Source: Yoonia sp. GPGPB17
GTDB taxonomy: Bacteria; Pseudomonadota; Alphaproteobacteria; Rhodobacterales; Rhodobacteraceae
Direction: 5' to 3'
Assembly: GCF_037892195.1 (NCBI RefSeq)
Contig: NZ_JATACI010000002.1
Coordinates: 682,001 to 746,000, forward strand
DNA: 64,000 nucleotides
Shown here: positions 46,669 through 56,476 of the stretch, one piece after another
Numbering within the stretch: position 1 is the first letter of the stretch
How the letters are laid out: each line of letters begins with the position of its first letter
Notes under the pieces: model-generated
The model's input: the letters and a program-made list of their open reading frames with translations, nothing else
Told to the model about the DNA's origin: nothing
Database searches by the model: none
Translations under genes and position numbers: made by a program

Positions 46669-47768
46669 ATGGCTGTGATTGCACCTTCCCGCCGCATCCG
46701 GCGGACCCCATTTACGGACGGCGTCGAAGCCGCAGGTGTGAAGGGGTATACCGTCTATAACCATATGCTGCTGCCAACCGTGTTCCGCAGCGTCGAAGAA
46801 GACTATCACCACCTGAAAACCGCCGTGCAGGTCTGGGACGTCGCCGTTGAGCGCCAGGTTGAACTGCGTGGCCCCGACGCGGCGCGCTTGATGCAGATGC
46901 TGACCCCGCGCGATCTGCGTGGAATGTTGCCGGGGCAGTGCTACTATGTGCCGATTGTGGATGAAACCGGGGGCATGCTGAATGATCCGGTGGCGTTGAA
47001 GCTGTCTGAGGACCGCTGGTGGATTTCAATCGCCGACAGCGATCTGCTGTTTTGGGTGAAGGCGCTGGCCTACGGGTATCGTCTGGATGTTTTGGTGGAT
47101 GAGCCTGACGTGTCGCCGCTGGCTGTGCAGGGTCCGCTGGCAGAGGATCTGATGGCCCGCGTATTTGGCGATGCTGTGCGCGCGATCAAGTTCTTCCGCT
47201 TTGGCTGGTTTGATTTTCAGGGTGTCAGCATGGCGGTGGCCCGTTCGGGATATTCCAAACAGGGCGGCTATGAAATTTACGTGGATGGCACCAAGAACGG
47301 GATGCCGCTCTGGAACGCCCTTTTGAGGCGGGTAAGGATCTGGATGTACATGCCGGATGCCCCAACCTGATCGAACGGATTGAGGGGGGATTGCTGTCTT
47401 ACGGAAATGACATGACGCGCGAGAATACCCCTCACGAGTGTGGATTGGGTCGGTTTTGCTCCACCCAGACGGCCATTGGCTGTGTTGGCCGCGACGCGCT
47501 GCTGCGGGTCGCGAAAGAGGGGCCAACCCAACAAATTCGCGCCATCGCGATTGATGGTGACATGCCGGTCTGTGATCAGGTCTGGCCGATTATGGCCAAG
47601 GGGAAACGGATCGGGCAGGTGACCTCGGCGGCGAAATCGCCGGACTATGATACCAACGTTGCCATCGGTATGGTGCGGATGACCCATTGGGACGAAGGCA
47701 CAGTGTTGGATGTGCATACGCAGGATGGGCCGCGCACGGCCACAGTGCACGAGAATTTCTGGATCTAG
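46669..47768 (+). CDS. dmdA: Dimethylsulfoniopropionate demethylase DmdA, frameshifted as read
   Basis: DmdA moves a methyl group from DMSP to tetrahydrofolate, giving methylmercaptopropionate. It belongs to the GcvT fold. Features are RRTPFTDGVEAAGVKGYTVYNHMLLPTVFRSVEEDYHHLK, QVWDVAVERQVELRGPDAARLMQMLTPRDLRG, and in the second part GGLLSYGNDMTRENTPHECGLGRFC and GQVTSAAKSPDYDTNVAIGMV. The frame is lost in the T4 run 47321-47324; one added T restores WNALFEAGKDLDVHAGCPNLIERIEGGL. Restored length is 366, close to the known DmdA. The trio dmdA-acuI plus GntR is typical of roseobacters. Confidence 0.93.
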
Positions 47769-47856
47769 TAACCAGTTCCGCCGTCGGAGGCCCCGTCGGA
47801 GGTTTGAAGAGACATAGGAAGCTGGGGACGTAGCACCCCTTATGAGAGGAAAACGG

Positions 47857-48840
47857 ATGTTTAAGGCTTTGGTCGTTGAAAAGGACGAAGATGGCAAAAC
47901 CAGTGCCGCAGTGCAGGAGCTGTCACTTGAACAACTCCCCGCAGGCGATGTGACGGTGGCGGTCGAGTATTCAACGGTTAACTACAAGGACGGTTTGTGC
48001 ATCGGTCCGGGCGGCGGTTTGGTGCGCAACTATCCACATGTACCGGGCATTGACATGGCGGGCACGGTCGAGGCGTCGGACAATCCCTGCTACAAGGTCG
48101 GCGATAAGGTCGTGCTGACAGGGTGGCGCGTCGGTGAGGCGTATTGGGGGGGCTACAGCCAGAAGGCCCGTGTCAAGGCAGAGTGGCTGGTACCCTTGCC
48201 CGAAGGTCTTGATACCCGTCAGGCGATGGCGGTGGGGACTGCCGGGTTTACGGCGATGCTGGCCGTCATGGCGCTGGAAGATCATGGCATCAAGGATGGG
48301 CCTGTTCTGGTGACGGGGGCCGCAGGTGGTGTTGGTTCTGTTGCGACAGCGATCCTGGCGCATTTGGGTCATCAGGTCGCTGCGGTGACCGGACGGCCAG
48401 AAACCGCTGACTATCTGACTTCGCTGGGGGCGACGCAGATCGTACCGCGCGAAGAGATCAATGAAATCACCCGCCGTCCACTTGAGGCGGAAACCTGGGG
48501 CGGTTGTGTCGATGCCGTGGGCGGTGAGATGCTCGCGCGCGTGCTGGGGCAGATGAAATATGGTGCTTCAGTTTCTGCCGTTGGTTTGGCGGGTGGGGCA
48601 GGGATGCCTGCATCGGTCATCCCGTTCTTGCTGCGTGGTGTGAATTTGTTGGGTATCGACAGTGTGATGCAGCCCTATGACAATCGCGTCCGGGCTTGGG
48701 CGCGGATCGCAAAGGATCTGCCGATGGACAGACTTGAGGCCATGATCCAACCGGCCACTTTGACGGATTTGCCAGAGCTGGGCCGCGGGATACTGAAAGG
48801 TCAGGTCAAAGGGCGCGTTGTTGTAGATGTGAACGCCTAG
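47857..48840 (+). CDS. acuI: Acrylyl-CoA reductase (NADPH)
   Basis: A 327-residue quinone-oxidoreductase-like MDR enzyme of the YhdH/AcuI group. It detoxifies acrylyl-CoA, from DMSP cleavage or 3-hydroxypropionate, to propionyl-CoA. Key parts are VAVEYSTVNYKDGLCIGPGGGLVRNYPHVPGIDMAGTV, GYSQKARVKAEWLVPLPEGL and the NADPH fold VLVTGAAGGVGSVATAILAHLG. The MFKALVVEKDEDG start at 47857 follows AGAGGAAAACGG. It lies 88 bp after dmdA, and a clear terminator ends the unit. Confidence 0.95.
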   Translation: MFKALVVEKDEDGKTSAAVQELSLEQLPAGDVTVAVEYSTVNYKDGLCIGPGGGLVRNYPHVPGIDMAGTVEASDNPCYKVGDKVVLTGWRVGEAYWGGYSQKARVKAEWLVPLPEGLDTRQAMAVGTAGFTAMLAVMALEDHGIKDGPVLVTGAAGGVGSVATAILAHLGHQVAAVTGRPETADYLTSLGATQIVPREEINEITRRPLEAETWGGCVDAVGGEMLARVLGQMKYGASVSAVGLAGGAGMPASVIPFLLRGVNLLGIDSVMQPYDNRVRAWARIAKDLPMDRLEAMIQPATLTDLPELGRGILKGQVKGRVVVDVNA

Positions 48841-48862
48841 GCTCACTGAAAACACGGTTTCA

Positions 48863-48891
48863 AAGACCGCCCCACTGGGGCGGTCTTTTTG
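48863..48891 (+). terminator. Terminator after acuI
   Basis: Stem AAGACCGCCCC / GGGGCGGTCTT, a 3-base loop and TTTTTG. It lies 23 bp after acuI and ends the DUF2182-to-acuI unit. Confidence 0.95.
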
Positions 48892-49049
48892 TTTGAAGGT
48901 ACGCAGAAAGGCCCAGAATGCTGCGTTTGCAAAGGTTTTTGCGCATGTGCAGCGTCGTTTCGGCGTGACAATGTGGCGCATTATCGGGTTAACTCGCCCC
49001 ACCGATCCGTCAAGATGATCGGATAAAAATAGCCAACGGGGAATATATC

Positions 49050-50735
49050 ATGGCACCAAAACCACCACTATCGGAACTTCCGATTAAGACCGCCGACGTC
49101 GGTTTTTATCGAGGGTTCAGCGTCAATGTGACTGTCATCAGTAAGATCATCATCAGCATCCTTGTCGTTTGGGCGATCGTCTGGCCTGAGTGGGCTGGCG
49201 AGGTACTGGGCGCGTGGAACGCGGTCATCCTGAACAACTTTGCATCCTGGTACATTTGGACGGTCGCATTCTTTGTTATCGTTTGTCTCGGATTGGCGCT
49301 TTGGCCAACAGCGGGGCGGCTCAATCTAGGTCAACCAGGTGAGAAACCGGAGTTCTCCAATTTCTCTTGGTTCTCGATGATGTTTGGTGCCGGTATCGGT
49401 GTCGGCATGCTGACCTGGGCTGTGGCCGAACCGATTGCGCACTTCAAAAACAACCCCTCGGTTATTCAGGGTGTGACAACGGCGCTGGAAGCCGACAACG
49501 TGCGCACGGCCTATGTATGGTCTTTCCTGCACTGGGGTTTGGGTGCTTGGGCGTGTTATGCTGTTGCGGGCCTTGCGCTTGCATTCTTTAGCTATCGCCG
49601 TGGATTGCCACTGACGATCCGGTCTTCTTTGACACCTTTGTTTGGCAAGTCCTTGTCTGGGACAGTAGGTCATATCATCGACATTGTGGCGGTTGTTGCG
49701 ACTATCCTGGGTGTTGCACAAACACTCGGCTTCGGTGTCGAACAATTTGTGGCCGGTCTGACACGCATTGGTATTGGCGGTCTGGCGCTGGATGATGGGT
49801 CTGCGACCACCTTAGGCATTGTCGTGGCCTTGCTGGTGATCATGGGGGCATCGACGCTGTCCGCGCTTTCGGGTGTTGGCAAAGGCATCAAGTGGCTGTC
49901 GAACATCAATATGACGCTCTCGATTGTCTTGTTGAGCTTCTTCATCCTGTTTGGGGCAACATGGTTCGGTGCGACAGCGTTCTTCGTGGGTATCTGGGAC
50001 TATCTGATCCAGCTGCCATGGTTGAGCTTCAACGTCTACCGTTCTGACGGTGTTGAAGGGTCCGAAGCGTTCTTGCTGGCGCAGTGGCAGGGCTGGTGGC
50101 CTGTGTTCTACTGGGCATGGTGGATCGCATTTGCACCCTTCGTTGGCCTGTTCCTGGCGCGTATTTCACGTGGCCGGACAATCCGCGAGTTCGTCTTGGG
50201 CGCGATGATCGTACCCTCGCTGATGTGCTTTGTCTGGTTTTCATGGGCCGGTGGGACGGCCGTTGATCTTGAACTCAATGGCGATGCTGGTGGCTTGATC
50301 CTTGATGCGGCCAATGGTGACAAGATCTTTGCGATGACCGAGTTCATGCTGTCACCTGTCAGCCAGGCACTGGCGTGGGGCATGGCGGTGATGATCGTGG
50401 TCTTGCTTTTGACGTTCCTTGTGACCTCGGCTGACTCTGCTGTGTTGATCGTGAACACGATCAATGCGGCTGGGGACGAAGGGCCGAAGGCGCGTCCGCA
50501 CATTTTGTTCTGGGGTGCTGCTCTGGGCCTTGTTGTGGCAGGCTTGCTGATATCTGGCGGAACCGGAGCCATTCAAACCGCGATGGTGATTGGCGCGTTG
50601 CCCTTCTCGGTGGTGATGGTGTTGATGTGTCTTGCCCTGATCAAGGCGATCTACAACGACGGACGCCGTGAAGCAGCGGGTGTGCCAACGACCCATGGCG
50701 AGATCCAGGCCGCGGCAGCAACGCCAGCCGAGTAA
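49050..50735 (+). CDS. BCCT-family betaine/carnitine/choline (or DMSP) transporter
   Basis: A 561-residue twelve-helix BCCT symporter. Motifs are SMMFGAGIGVGMLTWAVAEPIAHF, the Trp-rich substrate region WWPVFYWAWWIAFAPFVGLFLARISRGRTIREFVLG, and the core FLVTSADSAVLIVNTI. BCCT carriers take up quaternary amines and the sulfonium DMSP; the DMSP block just upstream makes DMSP or glycine betaine the likely cargo. It has its own upstream gap of 158 bp after a terminator and a strong terminator after it. Confidence 0.92.
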   Translation: MAPKPPLSELPIKTADVGFYRGFSVNVTVISKIIISILVVWAIVWPEWAGEVLGAWNAVILNNFASWYIWTVAFFVIVCLGLALWPTAGRLNLGQPGEKPEFSNFSWFSMMFGAGIGVGMLTWAVAEPIAHFKNNPSVIQGVTTALEADNVRTAYVWSFLHWGLGAWACYAVAGLALAFFSYRRGLPLTIRSSLTPLFGKSLSGTVGHIIDIVAVVATILGVAQTLGFGVEQFVAGLTRIGIGGLALDDGSATTLGIVVALLVIMGASTLSALSGVGKGIKWLSNINMTLSIVLLSFFILFGATWFGATAFFVGIWDYLIQLPWLSFNVYRSDGVEGSEAFLLAQWQGWWPVFYWAWWIAFAPFVGLFLARISRGRTIREFVLGAMIVPSLMCFVWFSWAGGTAVDLELNGDAGGLILDAANGDKIFAMTEFMLSPVSQALAWGMAVMIVVLLLTFLVTSADSAVLIVNTINAAGDEGPKARPHILFWGAALGLVVAGLLISGGTGAIQTAMVIGALPFSVVMVLMCLALIKAIYNDGRREAAGVPTTHGEIQAAAATPAE

Positions 50736-50754
50736 TCGTCGAAAATTTACAAAC

Positions 50755-50788
50755 AAAGGCCCCGGTGCTTGCGCATCGGGGCCTTTTT
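50755..50788 (+). terminator. Terminator after BCCT gene
   Basis: Stem AAAGGCCCCG / CGGGGCCTTT with a GTGCTTGCGCAT loop and TTTTTC. It starts 20 bp after the stop. Confidence 0.93.
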
Positions 50789-50803
50789 CGTATCCATGGG
50801 GAT

Positions 50804-52024
50804 ATGAGTCTAGATATCGCATGGGTGCGCGCCCAATTCCCCGCCTTTGATGAACTGTCCTTGCAGGGCCAAGCCTTTTTCGAGAATGCGGGCGGGTCTT
50901 ACACCTGCCGTCAGGTCATTGACCGCCTGCATCGTTTTTATACCCAGCGGAAGGTGCAGCCCTATGCGCCCTATGAGTCTTCTCGTCTTGGGGGCGCGGA
51001 GATGGATGAGGCACGTGGGCGCCTTGCCGAAATGCTGGGTGTGGCGACTGATGAGGTGTCCTTTGGGCCGTCCACGACCCAGAATACCTATGTGTTGGCG
51101 CAGGCGGTGCGCAAGTGGATCAAGCCCGGTCAAAGCATTGTGGTCACCAATCAGGACCATGAGGCCAATAGTGGCCCTTGGCGCAGATTGGCGGACGAAG
51201 GTGTGTCGGTCCTCGAATGGCAGATTGATCCTGAGACGGGAGAGTTGCACCTGGAGGATTTGGCCGAGCTTCTGGAGCAGGATGTTGCATTGGTCGTCTT
51301 TCCGCATTGCTCAAACGTCGTTGGCGCGATCAATGATGTTGCGGCCATTGCAAAGCTGGCGCGTGATGCTGGTGCGCGAACCTGTGTGGATGGCGTATCT
51401 TACGCGCCCCATGGGTTTCCTGACGTTGGCGCGTTGGGATGCGACGTTTATCTTTTCAGCGCCTACAAGACCTATGGTCCGCATCAGGGCATCATGGTGA
51501 TCCGCGAAGACTGGGGAATGGAGCTCCCCAACCAGGGGCACCATTTCAATGGCGACAGCCTTTACAAGCGTTTTACGCTTCTAGCTGGCCCTGATCACGC
51601 TCAGGTCGCGGCCAGTGTCGGTATGGCGGATTACCTTGAGGCGCTGTCGGTACATCATGGGGGCGGGACGGGCGCCGCAGCGGCCCGCACATCGCATGAT
51701 TTGATGCGGGCGCAAGAGGTCGCGCTATTGCAGCCGCTGCTGGATTATGTGGCAGCGAAGAACTCGGTCCGGCTTGTCGGTCCTACGGACGCTTCGCGCC
51801 GTGCGCCAACCGTTGCTATGGCGTTGGAGGGGGATGCCGAAGAAGCGGCGGCAAAGCTGGCCCCTCATGGCATTATGGCCGGTGGTGGCGATTTCTACGC
51901 GCAGCGCCCGCTTTCTGCGGTTGGTGTCGACCTGTCTAAAGGCGTCTTGCGCGTCAGTTTTGTGCATTACACGACAAAGGATGAGGTTGACGCGCTGATG
52001 GGTGCGCTAGATCAGGTTTTGTAA
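50804..52024 (+). CDS. Cysteine-desulfurase-like aminotransferase class V protein
   Basis: A 406-residue PLP enzyme of aminotransferase class V, in the group annotated as cysteine desulfurase-like (TIGR01976). The PLP Lys is in YLFSAYKTYGPHQG, and the cofactor Asp/His contacts are in CVDGVSYAPHGFPDV and TNQDHEANSGPWRRL. The GGSYTCRQVIDRLHRFYTQRKVQPY start and ATDEVSFGPSTTQNTYVLAQA are typical. Real desulfurase function is unproven; related proteins act on varied amino compounds. I use ATG at 50804, 15 bp beyond the terminator; an upstream ATG in frame would lie in the terminator. Confidence 0.85.
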   Translation: MSLDIAWVRAQFPAFDELSLQGQAFFENAGGSYTCRQVIDRLHRFYTQRKVQPYAPYESSRLGGAEMDEARGRLAEMLGVATDEVSFGPSTTQNTYVLAQAVRKWIKPGQSIVVTNQDHEANSGPWRRLADEGVSVLEWQIDPETGELHLEDLAELLEQDVALVVFPHCSNVVGAINDVAAIAKLARDAGARTCVDGVSYAPHGFPDVGALGCDVYLFSAYKTYGPHQGIMVIREDWGMELPNQGHHFNGDSLYKRFTLLAGPDHAQVAASVGMADYLEALSVHHGGGTGAAAARTSHDLMRAQEVALLQPLLDYVAAKNSVRLVGPTDASRRAPTVAMALEGDAEEAAAKLAPHGIMAGGGDFYAQRPLSAVGVDLSKGVLRVSFVHYTTKDEVDALMGALDQVL

Positions 52025-52054
52025 GCAGGCGACACAGCCCTGCGCGGAGGTCTG

Positions 52055-53471
52055 ATGGGCAAACCCCCATATTGATGTGGTTCCGGCGTGATCTGCGCCT
52101 TGGCGATCACGCGGCGCTGACAGCAGCCTGTACGGCGGGCCGCCCTGTGATTCCGGTCTTTATCTACGATGAGCTAACTGACGCCATGGGCGCGGCCCCA
52201 AAGATGCGCTTGGGATTATCTGTTACGGACCTGAACGGATCGCTCGCGCAGAAGGGCAGCCGTTTGATATTGAGGCGGGGCAAGGCGTTAGATGTGTTGC
52301 GGGATCTGATCGCGCAAACTGGGGCAGGGGCCGTCTATTGGTCACGCCTTTGCGATCCGCAAAGCCGCGAACGCGATACGACACTGAAGGCGGCGCTGAA
52401 GGACGACGGTATCGTTGCCGAGAGCTTTGAGGGCCATGTCCTGTTTGAACCTTGGACGGTCGCGACCAAGACTGGTGGGTTTTACAAAGTCTATACGCCG
52501 ATGTGGAAGTCTGTGCGCAACCGTGCAGTGCCAGCGGCGCTGCCCGCGCCCGGTAAAATCCCGGCGCCAGAGGCGTGGCCGCAATCGGATGCCCTCGGCG
52601 ACTGGCAGATGGATGCGGCGATGCACCGGGGGCGGATGGGCTCAAAAGCAATTGCACTGTTGGTGAAGCGGCTGCGCTGAACAGGCTTCACAGGTTCATT
52701 GCTAACCAAGTGTCGAATTATGTGGTGAATCGCGACTTGCCTGCGGTCGATGGCACCTCACGCCTGTCCGAAAATCTGACCTATGGCGAAATCAGCCCGC
52801 GGACCTGCTGGCATGCCGGATGGGCGGCGTTGAATGAGGGGGGAGATGACGCCGAAGTATTCCTGAAAGAACTGGTCTGGCGTGAATTTGCCTATCATCT
52901 GGCTTTTCACACGCCGCGCATGACAAGCCGCAACTGGAAAGAAGACTGGGATGCGTTTCCGTGGAACACTGATGAAGATCGCCCCGAGGTACAGGCCTGG
53001 AAACAGGGGCGCACGGGCATCCGCTTTGTCGATGCGGCCATGCGCGAGATGTATGTGACCGGCACAATGCACAACCGTGGTCGGATGATCGTCGCCTCTT
53101 ATCTGACCAAGCATCTGCTGTGTCACTGGAAGATCGGTCTGAATTGGTTCGCCGATTGCCTGATTGATTGGGACCCCTGCAGCAACGCGATGGGTTGGCA
53201 ATGGTCGGCTGGCTCTGGCCCGGACGCGACACCGTACTTCCGTGTCTTCAATCCGGTGACTCAGCTTGACAAGTTTGATAGAGATCGCGCGTACGTCAAA
53301 AAATGGATCGCGGAAGGAGCCAAGACCCCCAGCGCGACGGCTTTGGCATACTATGATATGATACCGCTTAGTTGGGGCATGACGGCGCAGGATCGTTATC
53401 CTGATCCAATTGTTCCCGCAGATGAAGGACGCAAGCGCGCCTTGGACGCCTATCAGAACCGGGGGTTCTGA
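52055..53471 (+). CDS. phrB: Deoxyribodipyrimidine photolyase/cryptochrome, two frameshifts as read
   Basis: A photolyase that repairs UV pyrimidine dimers with FADH- and light. The first half is the DNA-photolyase domain WFRRDLRLGDHAAL. FAD-binding C-terminal motifs are RTCWHAGWAALNEGG, FLKELVWREFAYHLAFHTPRM, GIRFVDAAMREMYVTGTMHNRGRMIVASYLTKHLL, WFADCLIDWDPCSNAMGWQWSAGSGPDATPYFRVFNP. ATG at 52055 has GGAGG four bases before it, but the C5 run 52064-52068 throws off the frame; a sixth C gives MGKPPILMWFRRDL. The G5 run 52628-52632 is also one base short; a sixth G gives HRGADGLKSNCTVGEAAAL. Restored length 472. Confidence 0.92.
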
Positions 53472-53597
53472 CTTCCGCTAGGTCAGGGTAACTATTTTTG
53501 AACGTTTTCCGTGACTTCGCCGTATCAAAGGTTAACTTGCCATAAAAAGAAGTGGCGACCAACGGCCATGCATGACCAGAAGACGACAGGAAGTAAG

Positions 53598-54806
53598 ATG
53601 ATCTTAACCAGTACCGACAACCAAACCGGTCTCCCGCGGTACTTTGCCCGCGTGTTTGATCAGATCAAAGATCTGCAGAAGGGACGGGTCGATATCATTT
53701 TGCCCGACGGACGGCATTTCCGGGCTGAAGGACCAGAGCCGGGCTATGTGGCCGAGGTGCATGTGCATAATGATGATCTGTTCTCGCGCACAATCCGTGA
53801 AGGCGATATGGGATTTTCGGAAGCCTATCTGGACGGCTGGTGGACCACGCCTGATCTGATGGCCGTGATGGATTTCATGCATGATGAGGCCGATCACATC
53901 TATGATGGGTTTCCCGCGCAAAAGCTGATCCAGTTCTATGAACGGGTCCGGTTTTGGATGCAGCGCAACTCCAAGACACAAGCGCGTAAGAACATCAGCT
54001 ATCACTACGATCTGGGAAATGAATTCTACGGCCTGTGGCTTGACGATACGATGACCTATTCATCAGCCATCTTTGAAACTGGCCAGGAAAGTACCGAGGC
54101 AGCGCAAACGGCCAAATATGCCAGCATGGTTGATCAGATGGGTGCCAAGGTAAGCGATCATGTGCTGGAAATCGGTTGTGGTTGGGGCGGCTTTGCCGAA
54201 TACGCGGCCAAAGAGCGCGGGATCAAAGTGACCGGGCTCACAATCAGTCAGGAACAACACGACTTTGCGGTTGCGCGGATGGCCAAAGCGGGTCTTTCCG
54301 ACATGGTTGAAATCAAGATGCAGGATTACCGCGATGAAAAGGGGCTCTATGATGGTATTGCCAGCATCGAGATGTTCGAAGCGGTGGGCGAGCAGTATTG
54401 GCCCACATACTTTGAAACGGTCCGCAAACGTCTCAAACCGGGCAAACACGCAACACTTCAGATTATCACGGTGAAAGAGGAACGGTGGGAGGGCTACCGC
54501 AAAGGGGTGGACTTTATCCAGAAGTACATATTCCCCGGCGGCATGCTGCCCAGCCCGAAGGTATTGCGGCAAGAAGTTGAAAAGGCAGGATTAAATGTGA
54601 ATGGTTCAATCGAGTTCGGCAAAAGCTATGGGCTGACCCTGCGCCGCTGGTATGAAACATTCAACGAAAAATGGGATCAGGTCGAGGCATTGGGCTTTGA
54701 TCAACGCTTCAAGCGGATGTGGGATTTTTATCTGACCTCTTGTGCCGCGACATTTGATAGCAGAAACTGTGACGTAACGCAGATTACCGTGTCGCGACCG
54801 AGTTGA
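53598..54806 (+). CDS. Cyclopropane-fatty-acyl-phospholipid synthase family protein
   Basis: A 402-residue SAM-dependent methyltransferase of the CFA family, which modifies unsaturated acyl chains in membrane phospholipids. The SAM loop is VLEIGCGWGGFAEYAAKERGIKVTGLTISQEQ. It also has ISYHYDLGNEFYGLWLDDTMTYSSAIFE, MFEAVGEQYWPTYF and QKYIFPGGMLPSP. Start at 53598 has AGGAAGTAAG before it; a longer frame to 53511 shows no conserved residues. It is isolated, 39 bp before trgA. Confidence 0.92.
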   Translation: MILTSTDNQTGLPRYFARVFDQIKDLQKGRVDIILPDGRHFRAEGPEPGYVAEVHVHNDDLFSRTIREGDMGFSEAYLDGWWTTPDLMAVMDFMHDEADHIYDGFPAQKLIQFYERVRFWMQRNSKTQARKNISYHYDLGNEFYGLWLDDTMTYSSAIFETGQESTEAAQTAKYASMVDQMGAKVSDHVLEIGCGWGGFAEYAAKERGIKVTGLTISQEQHDFAVARMAKAGLSDMVEIKMQDYRDEKGLYDGIASIEMFEAVGEQYWPTYFETVRKRLKPGKHATLQIITVKEERWEGYRKGVDFIQKYIFPGGMLPSPKVLRQEVEKAGLNVNGSIEFGKSYGLTLRRWYETFNEKWDQVEALGFDQRFKRMWDFYLTSCAATFDSRNCDVTQITVSRPS

Positions 54807-54845
54807 GTTAAGGGTCGCGCGCGTCAATAAAAAGGACGCAGTGAC

Positions 54846-55289
54846 ATGCCCACAGCCGGACGTCTTGCAGGTGCAATTATTTTTGGTTTGTTCGGGTGGT
54901 ATATTGCCGGGCTGACAATTCCATTCTTTCCAGAATCGAACGCCCCGGATTTCTGGCTTCCTGTGGTCAGTGCGATTTCTCTGGTTGTCGGGTGGCGTGT
55001 TTGTGGGAGCCGTGCAGGACGGGGTTATAACCCGGCGACTGGTGTCGGGCTGACCTGCGGCTTTGCCATTGCGTTTTGCGCGATTTTTGCGTTATCGCTC
55101 AACCAGATGATCAGCAATGCGCTACGCAACCGCTACAATGATGGCACGATGGAAGCGGTAATTGATGTGTTCAACCAAATGATCGAGTTTTCGGTCATGT
55201 TTTACGATGTCACGTTGATTGCGACCTTGTTCATCGGTGGTGTGGTTTGCGCCTGGGTGACTGAATACTTTGGTCAGCGCTTTCCCTAA
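54846..55289 (+). CDS. trgA: TrgA-family membrane protein
   Basis: A 147-residue protein with four hydrophobic segments (GAIIFGLFGWYIAGLTIPFF, FWLPVVSAISLVVGWRV, GLTCGFAIAFCAIFALSL, VTLIATLFIGGVVCAWVT). It matches TrgA, first described in Rhodobacter sphaeroides in a locus giving tellurite resistance together with trgB and cysK. The same order is seen here. Biochemical function is unknown. It is 2 bp before trgB. Confidence 0.88.
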   Translation: MPTAGRLAGAIIFGLFGWYIAGLTIPFFPESNAPDFWLPVVSAISLVVGWRVCGSRAGRGYNPATGVGLTCGFAIAFCAIFALSLNQMISNALRNRYNDGTMEAVIDVFNQMIEFSVMFYDVTLIATLFIGGVVCAWVTEYFGQRFP

Positions 55290-55291
55290 GG

Positions 55292-56407
55292 ATGGATCTT
55301 TTTGTTTATGGGACGTTGCGCTCGCCCGCTTTGATGGCCGCCGTTTCAGGTGGTGCACCACAGATCGGCATTCCAGCCCAACTTGACGGATACGGTGTTT
55401 TTCCAGTCGAAGGCAATGTGGTGCCGTTCATTGCCAAACAGCCGCATTCCGTTGCCGAAGGTGTCATTTACACGGATGTAACCGCCACACAGATAGATCG
55501 CCTGAACCTCTATGAAGGCGCGTTTGGTTATCGCATGGTCTCGGTCACCGTGCGAACGCAGGCTGGTCCCTGTGATGTCTCTTGTTATCTGCCGCCTGAT
55601 GATATCGCGGCAGGGGATGGAACATGGTCATTGAAGGATTGGGAAAAGCACCATCTTGCACCGGCCATCTTGGCGGCGACTGAGCTCTTTGCCCGCGATC
55701 CACTCCCCTCGTCAGTTGCACTGCGCAAGATGTGGCCGATGATCGAAGCGCGGGCATGGGCGAAGCATCGTGCGACGACCGGCCCTGCGACATCGCGGTA
55801 TGCTCCGGCGGCCAACGACTTTGACATCAAATGCGCGCATGCGCCACGCGGAAACTTCTTTTTGTTTCAGACCGTTGATCTGGTTCACCGCCGATTTGAC
55901 GGCAGCATGAGCGAAGAGCTGACACGCGAGGCGTTTTACGGCATCGATGCCGCAATAGTTTTGCCCTATGATGCGGGCAGAGATCGTGTGTTGCTGGTCG
56001 AACAGGCGCGCGTCGGGCCGAGGCTGCGGCATGATCCGAACCCGTGGATGCTGGAGCCTGTTGCGGGCATTATTGATGCACGCGAAACGCCCGAAGGTGC
56101 CGCCCGGCGCGAATGCGAAGAAGAGGCGGGTCTTCACGTGAAAGAACTGGTTCCAGCGGGTTCATTTTATGTGTCTCCGGGGGCGACGACTGATTACTTC
56201 TACACCTATGTCGGGCTATGCGATCTGCCACAGCAGCAGGCCTATGGCGGTGGGCTTGAACAAGAGGCAGAGGATCTGCGCCTGCATCCGATGTCTTTTG
56301 ACGCCGCTTTGGATCTGGCTGACAGCGGCGAAATCTCCACTGGTCCGGCACTTTTCCTGCTGCATTGGTTGTTACGCCATAGGGACCGTCTGCGTATGCG
56401 GGCCTGA
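55292..56407 (+). CDS. trgB: TrgB: gamma-glutamylcyclotransferase-like plus Nudix hydrolase fusion
   Basis: A 371-residue two-domain protein. The N-terminal AIG2/GGCT domain starts LFVYGTLRSPALMAAVSGG (residues 1-130). The C-terminal domain is a Nudix hydrolase with the Nudix box GIIDARETPEGAARRECEEEAGL (about residues 255-277) and an ADP-ribose-pyrophosphatase-like shape (DAGRDRVLLVEQARVGPRLRHDPNPWMLEPVAG). It is the TrgB family of the tellurite locus. Acts probably as a nucleoside-diphosphate hydrolase. Fusion with GGCT is a family trait. Confidence 0.9.
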   Translation: MDLFVYGTLRSPALMAAVSGGAPQIGIPAQLDGYGVFPVEGNVVPFIAKQPHSVAEGVIYTDVTATQIDRLNLYEGAFGYRMVSVTVRTQAGPCDVSCYLPPDDIAAGDGTWSLKDWEKHHLAPAILAATELFARDPLPSSVALRKMWPMIEARAWAKHRATTGPATSRYAPAANDFDIKCAHAPRGNFFLFQTVDLVHRRFDGSMSEELTREAFYGIDAAIVLPYDAGRDRVLLVEQARVGPRLRHDPNPWMLEPVAGIIDARETPEGAARRECEEEAGLHVKELVPAGSFYVSPGATTDYFYTYVGLCDLPQQQAYGGGLEQEAEDLRLHPMSFDAALDLADSGEISTGPALFLLHWLLRHRDRLRMRA

Positions 56408-56476
56408 TCCTTTGTTTGCTTGATGTTGGCTGATGGCAGTCCTACACAGAACGCAACCGAGTGAAAGGGCCGTGAC

